NCBI GenBank assembly: GCA_022560695.1
Contig: JADFSP010000008.1
Span: 1 to 64,000, forward strand
DNA: 64,000 nucleotides
Direction: 5' to 3'
Source: Pseudomonadota bacterium
Lineage (GTDB): Bacteria > Pseudomonadota > Gammaproteobacteria > Steroidobacterales > Woeseiaceae
In this document: in pieces, positions 17,960-26,606 of the stretch
How the letters are laid out: every line of letters starts with the position of its first letter
Position numbering within the stretch: the stretch's first letter is position 1
Notes under the pieces: model-generated
What the model was told of the DNA's origin: nothing
The model's database searches: none
The model's input: only the letters and a program-made list of their open reading frames with translations
Position numbers and translations under genes: made by a program

Positions 17960-18088
17960 GGAACGGGCACACCCGGGAACTGCAGCAGGCAGCGGCAGTC
18001 AACATGATCGGGGCCGCCTGAGTCTGCACCGTGTCTTGCCAGGGTCTTATTTTCAAGTGTATGAATTTATTAGAAAAACTGCTTAGTT

Positions 18089-19441
18089 ATGGCGACTGTC
18101 CTCGGTAATCTACTGGCCTTTGTGGTTGCGATCAGCATTCTCGTCGCCGTGCACGAGTTTGGCCACTATATCGTCGGTCGCTGGGTCGGCATGAAAGTAC
18201 TGCGCTTCTCCATCGGCTTCGGCAAGCCTTTGTGGACGATGATCGCCGGTCCCGATCGAACCGAATACTGCATCTCGGCAATTCCGCTCGGCGGTTATGT
18301 GCGTTTTCTCGACAGTCGGGACGGGCCGATACCGAAAGAAGACGAGGGCAGGGCGTTCAATCACCGGCCGATATACAGCCGCATTGTGGTGCTGCTTGCC
18401 GGCCCGTTATTCAACTTCCTGTTTGCGATCGTCGCGTATTGGGTGCTGTTCATCCAGGGTGTGCCGACGATCCAGCCCGCGGTCGGCGAGGTCGAGCCAG
18501 GCTCCTACGCAGCCGAAGCAGGGCTGGCGTACGGAGATCGAATCACGGCTGTCGGCGGCGAGGCGACGGAGGGTTGGGAAGCGACACTGTTGGCGATGCT
18601 CGACCACATGATCGCTGACGGGCGCGTACCGCTGACCCTCGAGAACGCGAGCGGATCCAGTCGCCTGGCAACAATTATCGTTGGCGATGACAGGAAGCGG
18701 TTGACCGAACCGGGATTGATATTCGATGGCCTCGGGTTCAAACCCTGGCAGCCGTCCGCCGTAATAGGGGAACTTGTCGAGGATGGGGCGGCCGAGGGCG
18801 CGGGCCTCAGGGTAGGGGACCGCATTACGGCGATCGACGATGATCCGGTTGTCAGCTATGCCGATCTCGTCAGCGCAGTGTCAAATCGCGGCAACACGAG
18901 GGTGACCGTCAAATTCGAACGTGATGGTATGAGCCGGGCTGTCGACCTGGTTATTGGCGTGCAGGAAAGAGACGGCAAACAGCGTGGCCTGCTCGGCGTT
19001 CGCGCCCCGAGCGACTTTGGCGACTTCTACTACCTCAGGAAGTACGGTGTGGTGGAATCGATGGTCGAGGCTGTCGGCCGCACCTGGACATCGACACTGT
19101 TCACGGTGCGCATGCTGGCTCACATGGTCACCGGCGAAGTGTCGATCAAGAATATCAGCGGCCCGATCAGTATTGCGCAATTCGCCGGCGAGTCGGCGCA
19201 GCGCGGCATCAGTTATTTTCTCGGCTTTCTCGCAATTGTCAGTATCAGCCTTGGTGTGCTGAACCTGTTGCCGGTACCGGTACTCGACGGCGGGCAGATC
19301 GTGTATCAGGCTATCGAGGGTCTAAAGGGCAGCCCGCTGTCGGAACGCACACAAATGATCGGTCAGCAGTTTGGAATTTTTGCGCTGTTGCTGCTGATGA
19401 GTTTCGCGTTCTATAACGATCTGGCGAGAAATTTCGGATAA
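18089..19441 (+). CDS. rseP: RIP metalloprotease RseP (site-2 protease)
   Basis: Inner-membrane zinc protease that cuts RseA after DegS to release sigma-E, and clears remnant signal peptides. The zinc motif is H22-E-F-G-H26 in the first helix. Two PDZ domains occupy the periplasmic middle (around residues 115-300), and the third ligand motif LDGG is near 399-402. Length is 450 residues, equal to E. coli RseP. Its sigma factor and anti-sigma substrates are encoded at 58.5-60.7 kb. Confidence 0.97.
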   Translation: MATVLGNLLAFVVAISILVAVHEFGHYIVGRWVGMKVLRFSIGFGKPLWTMIAGPDRTEYCISAIPLGGYVRFLDSRDGPIPKEDEGRAFNHRPIYSRIVVLLAGPLFNFLFAIVAYWVLFIQGVPTIQPAVGEVEPGSYAAEAGLAYGDRITAVGGEATEGWEATLLAMLDHMIADGRVPLTLENASGSSRLATIIVGDDRKRLTEPGLIFDGLGFKPWQPSAVIGELVEDGAAEGAGLRVGDRITAIDDDPVVSYADLVSAVSNRGNTRVTVKFERDGMSRAVDLVIGVQERDGKQRGLLGVRAPSDFGDFYYLRKYGVVESMVEAVGRTWTSTLFTVRMLAHMVTGEVSIKNISGPISIAQFAGESAQRGISYFLGFLAIVSISLGVLNLLPVPVLDGGQIVYQAIEGLKGSPLSERTQMIGQQFGIFALLLLMSFAFYNDLARNFG

Positions 19442-19478
19442 CGGCGCGCAAGCACCTGGAATCACTGATGAAAGACAC

Positions 19479-21902
19479 ATGCTAATGAAAGACAAATCCA
19501 AAATCATCAATAAGGCCTTGCTGGCGTGTCGCATCGGGCTTGTGGTTTTGGGCCTGGCGGTTCCGGTTTTCACCATTGCCGCCGCCGATCCCTTCGTTGT
19601 GCGCGACATGCGGGTCGAGGGCCTGCAGCGTATCTCCGAAGGCACCGTCTTCAATTATCTGCCGATCAATATCGGCGATACCGTCGATCACGTTCGCGTT
19701 CGGGAAGCCATACGCGCGCTGTACGACCAGAGCCTGTTTGACGATATCGAACTGCGCCGGGACGGCGATGTCCTGATCGTGGTCGTACGCGAACGGCCGT
19801 CGATTGAGAGTTTCGAGATCGAGGGTAATAAGGACATCAAAACCGAGGACTTGATGGAGTCCCTGCGCGGTGTCGGTCTTGCCAGGGGGCGCACGTTCGA
19901 CCGGTCTACGCTTGATAACGTGCAAATGTTCCTGCGTGAGCAATATTACGATCGCGGCAAGTACGGCGTGCAGGTCACGACCGACGTTCAGGACCGACCA
20001 AACAATACGGTTCGCGTGAAAATCGTAGTCAAGGAAGGCGAGCGTGCGAAAATTCGTCAGGTCAATATTGTGGGAAATCGGGCCTTCACCAGAAGCGAAA
20101 TCCGCGAAGACTTCAATCTTGACACTGCGAACTGGCTGTCGTGGATACGCCAGGACGACCGATACGAGAAGCAGGGCCTGGAAGGCGATCTGGAAACGCT
20201 GCGATCGTTTTACATGGATCGGGGATATGCCGATTTCCGCGTCGAGTCGACTCAGGTTGCTATTTCTCCAAACAAGAAAGACATCTACGTCACTATCACG
20301 ATCAAAGAAGGTGAGAAGTATACGGTCTCGGACGTCAAGCTCGTTGGGGAAATGGTCATCCCGGAGGCCTATTTGCGGGGCATGGTTCTCGCGCAGCCGG
20401 GCTCGGTTTTCAATCTAAATCTGCTGACGCGATCGAGTGAGCTCATGTCCCTGCGTCTTGGCGAGCAGGGTTATGCGAATGCTGAAATTGAACCGGTGCC
20501 CGAACTCGATCGCGACAAGAAGGAAGCGTCGATTACGTTTTATGTTGATCCCAAAAGTCGTGTGTATGTCAGGCGCATAAACTTCAAAGGCGTCGATCAG
20601 GTAGACGACGAAGTGCTGCGTCGGGAAATGCGGCAGTTGGAGGGCGCGTACCTGTCGAATATACTGATTGACCGGTCCAAGATCCGTCTGCAAAGGCTGC
20701 CCTACATTGAAAAGGTTGAGGTAGACAACTCTCCGGTGCCGGGAAGTCCGGACCTCGTCGATGTAGACTTCGAACTCGAGTATCGCATGCCGGGCCAGTT
20801 CTCCGGCGGCCTTGGTTATTCCGGATCACAAAAGTTGATTTTGAATGGCAGCATCGTCCACACGAATTTCCTGGGCACGGGAAATCGTGTCGCGCTTACC
20901 CTCAACTCGGGACGCTTTTCCAAGTTGTACAGCATCTCGCATACAGATCCATATCGGACCATGGACGGGGTCCGCCGCACGGTCAGCTTGAACTTTCGTG
21001 ACATAACGCAATTCACGTCGGGCGCATCGGACTTTTCGACAACGACTGCGGGCGCGACCATCGATTACGGCTACCCGATCAGCGAATATCAGACACTCTC
21101 TTTCGGCGTGTCATTTCAGCACTCGGAGTTGTTGTCGTCGACATCAAGTACGCAACAGGCGCAGCAGTGGGTCTTGAACAACGGCAATACGTTCATTGAG
21201 GACACCGGAACCGGACTGAGCTTTTTTGGCACCGAATTCGATACGGTGGAGTTGCTGGCTGGCTGGACATTTGACAGTCGCAACCGTTCGATTTTCGCCG
21301 ACCGCGGCACCCGGCAACAATTTTTCCTTTCATACGCACTTCCAGGCAGCGAAGTTGAGTACTATACGGCGCGATTCAAATTGACAAAGTATTTCCCCAT
21401 AACACGTCGCTGGACTGTGCGATTCAACACGGAACTGGCTTTCGGTGAGGGGCTCAATGCGACGACGGCACTGCCGCCGTACAAACAGTTTTTCGGCGGC
21501 GGACCGCAATCGGTGCGCGGCTTCAAGGAGTCTCGCCTGGGCCCGCGCGATAGCTTCGGCAACCCGTACGGCGGCAATATATTGGTTGCGAGCCAACTAG
21601 AGCTTATACTTCCGCTTCCGCAGAAGTGGGCCAGCCAGGCGCGAGCCAGCCTGTTCTATGATGTTGGCAACGTGTTCAACTCGGGCGAGGTGGCTTTTAC
21701 GGATAAGCTGGGCAGTCCGATACTGTATGAGCCGGACATTGACGATCTGCGAGCATCCGTGGGGATCGCGGTACAGTGGCTGGCGCCACTCGGACTGTTT
21801 CGATTTAGTTACGCCTTTCCGCTCAATAACTACGACGGGAATGACCGGTTTTACGGAGATCAAGTGGAACGATTTCAGTTCTCGATTGGACAAGCATTTT
21901 AA
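19479..21902 (+). CDS. bamA: outer membrane protein assembly factor BamA
   Basis: Core of the BAM complex that inserts beta-barrel proteins. It has 807 residues, close to E. coli (810). An N-terminal signal peptide ends around FTIAAADP. POTRA domains follow to about residue 420 (e.g. DMRVEGLQRISEGTVF, VNIVGNRAFTRSEI), and a 16-strand barrel contains the VRGF motif in GGGPQSVRGFKESRLG. It ends in a terminal Phe (FSIGQAF). The start is at 19479, with a second in-frame ATG at 19485. It sits between rseP and skp as in other gammaproteobacteria. Confidence 0.97.
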   Translation: MLMKDKSKIINKALLACRIGLVVLGLAVPVFTIAAADPFVVRDMRVEGLQRISEGTVFNYLPINIGDTVDHVRVREAIRALYDQSLFDDIELRRDGDVLIVVVRERPSIESFEIEGNKDIKTEDLMESLRGVGLARGRTFDRSTLDNVQMFLREQYYDRGKYGVQVTTDVQDRPNNTVRVKIVVKEGERAKIRQVNIVGNRAFTRSEIREDFNLDTANWLSWIRQDDRYEKQGLEGDLETLRSFYMDRGYADFRVESTQVAISPNKKDIYVTITIKEGEKYTVSDVKLVGEMVIPEAYLRGMVLAQPGSVFNLNLLTRSSELMSLRLGEQGYANAEIEPVPELDRDKKEASITFYVDPKSRVYVRRINFKGVDQVDDEVLRREMRQLEGAYLSNILIDRSKIRLQRLPYIEKVEVDNSPVPGSPDLVDVDFELEYRMPGQFSGGLGYSGSQKLILNGSIVHTNFLGTGNRVALTLNSGRFSKLYSISHTDPYRTMDGVRRTVSLNFRDITQFTSGASDFSTTTAGATIDYGYPISEYQTLSFGVSFQHSELLSSTSSTQQAQQWVLNNGNTFIEDTGTGLSFFGTEFDTVELLAGWTFDSRNRSIFADRGTRQQFFLSYALPGSEVEYYTARFKLTKYFPITRRWTVRFNTELAFGEGLNATTALPPYKQFFGGGPQSVRGFKESRLGPRDSFGNPYGGNILVASQLELILPLPQKWASQARASLFYDVGNVFNSGEVAFTDKLGSPILYEPDIDDLRASVGIAVQWLAPLGLFRFSYAFPLNNYDGNDRFYGDQVERFQFSIGQAF

Positions 21903-21916
21903 GGATAGGAAGATAT

Positions 21917-22456
21917 ATGAATTTCGTAAAGCAACATTTGCTTAAAGCCGCATTCGGCGTCGCCTTGACATGCGCATTTGCGTTTCCTGCTGCAGCGCAG
22001 GAAGTGAAAATCGGCGTGGTCAACATTCCGGTATTAATGGAGCGGGCGCCACAGACGAAAGCCGCGATGGATGCTTTGCAGGAAGAGTTTGCGCCGCGCC
22101 AGCGTGAGTACCTGGCCAGGGAAAAGGAACTCCAGGACCTGACGGTCAAGGTTCAGAAAGATGTCGCTGTCATGGGAGAAACGGAGCGTCGAAACGCTGA
22201 GAAAAATCTACGCGACTTGCGTCGTGATGTGGAGCGTCTTGGAAAAGAGTTTCGTGAGGATCTGAATCTTCGCCAGAATGAAGAACTCGCCAAATTGCAG
22301 CGTTCCGTACTCAAGCAAGTGCAGGATTATGCGGTGGCGGAAGGATATGATCTCGTCGTCGGCGACGGAGTGCTGTTTGCGAGCACTTCGATCAATATCA
22401 CGGAAGAAGTATTGCGCACCGTCGAAGCGAACTTTCAGGCGACGGGTGCGCGCTAA
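21917..22456 (+). CDS. skp: periplasmic OMP chaperone Skp/OmpH
   Basis: Holds unfolded outer-membrane proteins in the periplasm and delivers them to BamA, which is encoded 14 bp upstream. The 179-residue precursor has a signal peptide ending AFPAAAQE. A beta-strand core (VKIGVVNIPVLME) follows, then long charged helices (residues ~50-130) that form the Skp tentacles. GATAGGAAG precedes the ATG. Confidence 0.94.
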   Translation: MNFVKQHLLKAAFGVALTCAFAFPAAAQEVKIGVVNIPVLMERAPQTKAAMDALQEEFAPRQREYLAREKELQDLTVKVQKDVAVMGETERRNAEKNLRDLRRDVERLGKEFREDLNLRQNEELAKLQRSVLKQVQDYAVAEGYDLVVGDGVLFASTSINITEEVLRTVEANFQATGAR

Positions 22457-22492
22457 TCCTGGCATTGTTATTTAAACGCGCATACATCGCAG

Positions 22493-23506
22493 ATGCCGAT
22501 CAGTCTCGGAGAACTGGCAACGAATTTTGCTTGTGAGCTCATAGGCGATCCCGATGTGGTCGTCGACGATGTCGCCTCGCTCGCCAATGCCGGACCGTCG
22601 TCGCTCAGCTTTCTGTCCAATCCCGCAAACATGCAACAACTGTCTTTGACGAAGGCGGCAGTTGTAATTTTGCGCGCGGATGATGCTGGTGAGTCACCGA
22701 CAGCATCGCTCGTGCATGAAAACCCGTACGCGTGCTACGCAGGCATGGCAGCGTTGATTCATCCGGCGCCGAGTTACGAGCCCGGGATTCATGAATCTGC
22801 GGTGATAGCAAAAACTGCCAGAATTGCTGCGAGCGCACACATTGGGCCGAATGCCGTCATCGGAGATCGTTCGATCATTGGCGAAAATGTCTATGTCGGC
22901 CCCGGTTCAGTCATTGGTCCCGACTGCGTTATTGCGGATGACTGCAAACTGATCGCAAATGTCACATTGACGAGAAGGGTTCGGATTGGCTTGCGCGGCA
23001 TCGTACATCCTGGTGTTGTTATCGCTGCAGATGGATTCGGCAATGCGAAGACCCCGGACGGTTGGGTAAAGGTTCCGCAACTCGGTGGTGTTTCTATTGG
23101 CGATGACGTTGAAATCGGCGCGAACACGACGATCGATTGCGGGGCCCTCGACGACACCGTAATCGAAGAGGGTGTGCGCATCGACAATCTGTGCATGATC
23201 GCCCACAACGTCCGGATTGGCGCGCATACGGTAATGGCGGCGATGACAGGTATTGCCGGCAGCACCGTGATTGGCAAGCGTTGCTTGTTCGCCGGCAAGG
23301 CGGGCGCCGTAGGGCATATCACGATTTGCGACGATGTCGTTGTAAGCGGCAAGGGTATGATTTCCAAAGACATCAATGAGCCGGGCGTATACGCATCGAA
23401 CTTCCCGGCTGAAAAGGTCAGTGACTGGAACCGCAGGGTGGCCCATTTCCGGCGTCTTGACAGATTATTGGACAGAATTGCCAAACTCGAAAAGGCGGCC
23501 GAATGA
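22493..23506 (+). CDS. lpxD: UDP-3-O-(3-hydroxyacyl)glucosamine N-acyltransferase
   Basis: Adds the N-linked hydroxyacyl chain in lipid A synthesis. The N-terminal uridine-binding domain ([15 protein letters not shown]) is followed by left-handed beta-helix hexapeptides ([20 protein letters not shown]) and the conserved [12 protein letters not shown] segment. The length is 337 residues, near E. coli (341). The stop overlaps the fabZ start as ATGA. Confidence 0.96.
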   Translation: MPISLGELATNFACELIGDPDVVVDDVASLANAGPSSLSFLSNPANMQQLSLTKAAVVILRADDAGESPTASLVHENPYACYAGMAALIHPAPSYEPGIHESAVIAKTARIAASAHIGPNAVIGDRSIIGENVYVGPGSVIGPDCVIADDCKLIANVTLTRRVRIGLRGIVHPGVVIAADGFGNAKTPDGWVKVPQLGGVSIGDDVEIGANTTIDCGALDDTVIEEGVRIDNLCMIAHNVRIGAHTVMAAMTGIAGSTVIGKRCLFAGKAGAVGHITICDDVVVSGKGMISKDINEPGVYASNFPAEKVSDWNRRVAHFRRLDRLLDRIAKLEKAAE

Positions 23507-23961
23507 ACGACGGTGCGCGGACCTTGAGTGTGGCGCAAATCATGGAGCTGCTGCCGCAGCGCTATCCATTCCTGCTCATCGACAAGGTGATCGACTGCGT
23601 GCCCGGCAAGTCGGTAACCGCCATCAAGAATGTCAGTATCAATGAACCTTATTTTCAGGGGCACTTTCCAGGCAATCCTGTGATGCCGGGCGTGTTGATC
23701 ATCGAATCCATGGCCCAGGCTGGTGGTGTGCTGTCGCACGTCAGCAATCCGGACCTGGAGCCGCGGCCGCTCTATTATCTTGTCGGCGTGGATGGGGCAC
23801 GCTTTCGTCGTCCGGTGGCCCCCGGCGATCAGCTGCGCGTGCACGTCGAGATCGACAAAGTCAGACGTGGTATGTGGTGGTACCGTTGTGAGGCCAGCGT
23901 CGAAGGTCAGATAGCGGTCACGGCGAAAATTCTATGCGCCCCGGGCGGAAACGCATCGTGA
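23503..23961 (+). CDS. fabZ: 3-hydroxyacyl-ACP dehydratase FabZ
   Basis: Hot-dog fold dehydratase of fatty-acid elongation. The catalytic His54 lies in [13 protein letters not shown] and Glu68 in [10 protein letters not shown]. The 152 residues are typical. Location between lpxD and lpxA matches the conserved cluster that balances lipid A and phospholipid acyl supply. Both ends overlap their neighbours by four bases. Confidence 0.97.
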   Translation: MNDGARTLSVAQIMELLPQRYPFLLIDKVIDCVPGKSVTAIKNVSINEPYFQGHFPGNPVMPGVLIIESMAQAGGVLSHVSNPDLEPRPLYYLVGVDGARFRRPVAPGDQLRVHVEIDKVRRGMWWYRCEASVEGQIAVTAKILCAPGGNAS

Positions 23962-24728
23962 TTCATGCCACCGCAATCATCTCGGACAGCGCGAATATTG
24001 CTGACGATGCCGAGATTGGCGCTTATTGCCTGATCGGTGATGAGGTCGAAATTGCCGGCGGCACGCGCATTGAAAGTCATGTTGTCATCAACGGGCCGAC
24101 CCGAATCGGACGCGACAATCGTATTTATCAGTTTTCGTCAATCGGCGACGATCCGCAGGACAAGAAGTACGCTGGCGAACGGACAAGTCTGGTTATCGGC
24201 GAACGAAATACGATTCGCGAGTTTTGCACGATCAGCCGCGGCACCGTGCAGGATAAAGGTGAAACAGTCATCGGTGATGACAACTGGATCATGGCTTACG
24301 TGCATATCGCGCACGATTGCGTCATCGGCAGCAACACGATCATGGCGAACAACGCGACACTCGCGGGCCACGTTCATGTCGGAGATTGGGCGATCTTTGG
24401 TGGCTTTTCCGGCGTGCACCAGTTTTGTCATATCGGCGCACACGCATTCCTGGGGATGTACGCCGGCATAAGTCGCGACGTACCGGCGTACACGACGGTA
24501 TCGGGACAGCCTGCCGTGCCACGTGGCATCAACAGTGAAGGGCTCAAACGTCGCGATTTCAGCAGCGATCAGATTCGCAACATCAAACAGGCGTATCGCC
24601 TGGTCTTTCGGCGCGGCAAAAAACTTGCCGATGCGATCGTTGAGGTTGCCGAACTCAGCAAGAATCAGCCTGAACTCATCGTGTTTCTTGAATCCTTGCG
24701 CTCATCCGAACGCGGACTCGTGCGCTAG
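23958..24728 (+). CDS. lpxA: acyl-ACP--UDP-N-acetylglucosamine O-acyltransferase
   Basis: First enzyme of lipid A synthesis; a trimeric left-handed beta-helix. Hexapeptide repeats occupy residues ~5-185, with the catalytic-His segment YVHIAHDCVIGSNTI and the C-terminal helical domain from about 190 (GLKRRDFSSDQI). The GTG at 23958 (GTGA overlap with fabZ) gives 256 residues and the canonical [13 protein letters not shown] start; the frame's upstream ATG would add eight residues inside fabZ. Confidence 0.96.
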   Translation: MIHATAIISDSANIADDAEIGAYCLIGDEVEIAGGTRIESHVVINGPTRIGRDNRIYQFSSIGDDPQDKKYAGERTSLVIGERNTIREFCTISRGTVQDKGETVIGDDNWIMAYVHIAHDCVIGSNTIMANNATLAGHVHVGDWAIFGGFSGVHQFCHIGAHAFLGMYAGISRDVPAYTTVSGQPAVPRGINSEGLKRRDFSSDQIRNIKQAYRLVFRRGKKLADAIVEVAELSKNQPELIVFLESLRSSERGLVR

Positions 24729-24776
24729 TCACTGGTTCCGAAATCATGCGAACTCACGGGACAGGACACTAGGACG

Positions 24777-25943
24777 ATGAAGGTCGGACTGGTCGCTGGC
24801 GAAGCCTCCGGTGACCTGCTGGGGGCGGGTCTGATCAAGGCACTGCAGGAGCGATATCCGCAGGCAATATTTGAAGGTGTCGCCGGGTCCGCGATGGTGG
24901 CAGCAGGTTGCGATCGATGGGCCGATGCGGAGTCACTTGCCGTCATGGGACTTGTCGAGCCATTGCGTGAAATTCCGCGTCTCCTCAGGCTGCGTCGGTC
25001 TCTCATCAATCGCTGGCGAACATCGCCGCCCGACGTATTTGTCGGCATCGACGCGCCGGACTTCAACCTCGGCCTCGAGACGGCGTTGCGCAAAGCCGGC
25101 ATTCCGACGGTGCACTACGTTAGTCCATCGGTTTGGGCCTGGCGACCGGGCCGCATCGAGAAAGTCCGTAAGGCCGCTGATCGCGTGCTTTGTATTCTGC
25201 CGTTCGAAAAAAAACTTTACGACGACTGCGGCGTGCCTGCCGAATTTGTGGGGCACCCCAAAGCCGACAGCCTGTCCGCCGATATTGACGCGATAACGGT
25301 ACGGCGTTCCCTCGCATTACGTGATTCAGGACCGCTTGTCGCGGTATTGCCCGGCAGTCGGGATAGCGAAGTGTCGAGGCTTGGACCGATTTTTGCGGCG
25401 ACGGCAGCGAAACTGGCACAGGCGCGGCCTGATTTGCGGTTTGTCCTGCCGATCGCGTCGCCCAAACTATCGCCATCGATCAGAGCACATCTTCGCGATG
25501 CCGGTATCACGGATCGCTTCACGTTGCTTGATGGAGACTCGGAACAGGCGATGGCTGCGGCCGACGTCGTGCTGCTTGCCTCCGGAACGGCGGCCCTGGA
25601 GTCGGCGCTACTTGGCAAGCCCACGGTTGCAGCCTATCGGGTTGCAGCAGTGACATTCGCTGTCCTCAAGCTGTTCAGGCTCGTCAAATTGCAGTATTTC
25701 ACGTTACCGAATCTGCTGACGGAAACACCGCTCGTACCGGAATTCATCCAGGGCAACGCGACGGTCGATGCGCTGGTGGATGCGGTCGGCTCACTGCTCG
25801 ACGACCCACAACGTTGCGCTGACATCCGGCGGAGATTTGCTACACTGCGTTCGGAGTTAGCGCTCGGTGCAGACCAACGGGCGGCGGATGCCGTCATCCG
25901 GCTCGCTACCAAAAAACCGGGGTCGAACCAACGTATTTCGTAG
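24777..25943 (+). CDS. lpxB: lipid-A-disaccharide synthase
   Basis: GT19 glycosyltransferase joining UDP-diacylglucosamine and lipid X. Motifs: AGEASGDLLGAGLI, IDAPDFNLGLE, YVSPSVWAWRPGRI, LPGSRDSEVSRL and ASGTAALESALLGKPTV. It is 388 residues. The last ~10 residues (KKPGSNQRIS) and the stop are encoded by the left arm of REP-like copy 3, so the native C-terminus appears to have been replaced or extended by the repeat. Confidence 0.95.
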   Translation: MKVGLVAGEASGDLLGAGLIKALQERYPQAIFEGVAGSAMVAAGCDRWADAESLAVMGLVEPLREIPRLLRLRRSLINRWRTSPPDVFVGIDAPDFNLGLETALRKAGIPTVHYVSPSVWAWRPGRIEKVRKAADRVLCILPFEKKLYDDCGVPAEFVGHPKADSLSADIDAITVRRSLALRDSGPLVAVLPGSRDSEVSRLGPIFAATAAKLAQARPDLRFVLPIASPKLSPSIRAHLRDAGITDRFTLLDGDSEQAMAAADVVLLASGTAALESALLGKPTVAAYRVAAVTFAVLKLFRLVKLQYFTLPNLLTETPLVPEFIQGNATVDALVDAVGSLLDDPQRCADIRRRFATLRSELALGADQRAADAVIRLATKKPGSNQRIS

Positions 25944-25995
25944 TAACTGGCGACTAAATGATTCCATCGAGCAAATACCCCGGTTTGACCCCGGT
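25916..25995. repeat. REP-like hairpin, GGGGTCGAACC family, copy 3
   Basis: Imperfect 23-bp arms (25916-25938 and 25973-25995, 19 of 23 positions pairing) flank a 34-bp spacer that is the near reverse complement of the copy-2 spacer. It is inverted relative to copy 2 and more degenerate. It overlaps the 3' end of lpxB and ends 23 bp before rnhB. Confidence 0.85.
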
Positions 25996-26018
25996 CTGCC
26001 GGTGTTCCCGGTTTTCAA

Positions 26019-26606
26019 ATGATCCGGCATAACGCGCTGGTCGCGGGAGTCGACGAGGCCGGCCGCGGCCCGCTCGCCGGACCGGTTGTCGCGGCTGCTG
26101 TCATACTTCGCCCCGACCTTGCTATCGATGGTCTGCGAGACTCCAAACAGCTTGCCGCGACGAGGCGCGACGCACTGGCACGGGAAATCAGGAGCAAAGC
26201 GTTGTGCTGGTCGGTGGCGTGGGCGGACAGGGCCGAAATTGATGCACTCAACATTCTGGCCGCGACCATGCTGGCAATGCGCCGCGCCGTTCTCGGTCTT
26301 GCGGTGACGCCGGCGGGCATCCAGGTCGACGGCAACCGTTTGCCGAATGTGCGCGTCTCCGGTCGGCGAGTCGATGGTGAGGCAATCGTCGGTGGCGATG
26401 CCAGCGTGCCGGCAATCAGTGCCGCATCGATTATAGCGAAGACGGTGCGCGATCAGATCATGGTAGAGATGGACAGTCTGTATCCGCTCTACGAGTTTGC
26501 GAGACACAAGGGCTATGGCACGGAGATCCATCGAGAACGACTGCGTGAGCACGGTCCATGCCGTGAACATCGCACGAGCTTCGCTCCAGTGAGAGCCTTG
26601 CTATGA
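26019..26606 (+). CDS. rnhB: ribonuclease HII
   Basis: Cleaves RNA of RNA-DNA hybrids and single embedded ribonucleotides. The active-site motif [17 protein letters not shown] carries the Asp-Glu pair; further acidic residues lie in LRDSKQL and AWADRAEID. It is 195 residues, a usual RNase HII length. The stop overlaps dnaE as ATGA. Confidence 0.96.
   Translation: MIRHNALVAGVDEAGRGPLAGPVVAAAVILRPDLAIDGLRDSKQLAATRRDALAREIRSKALCWSVAWADRAEIDALNILAATMLAMRRAVLGLAVTPAGIQVDGNRLPNVRVSGRRVDGEAIVGGDASVPAISAASIIAKTVRDQIMVEMDSLYPLYEFARHKGYGTEIHRERLREHGPCREHRTSFAPVRALL

Noticed and set aside
17898..18086. 62-codon frame in the cdsA-rseP gap as a dxr remnant
   Set aside because: No Dxr motif (e.g. GSTGSIG or the SGGPF loop) could be found in any frame; it spans the palindrome and is probably not coding.
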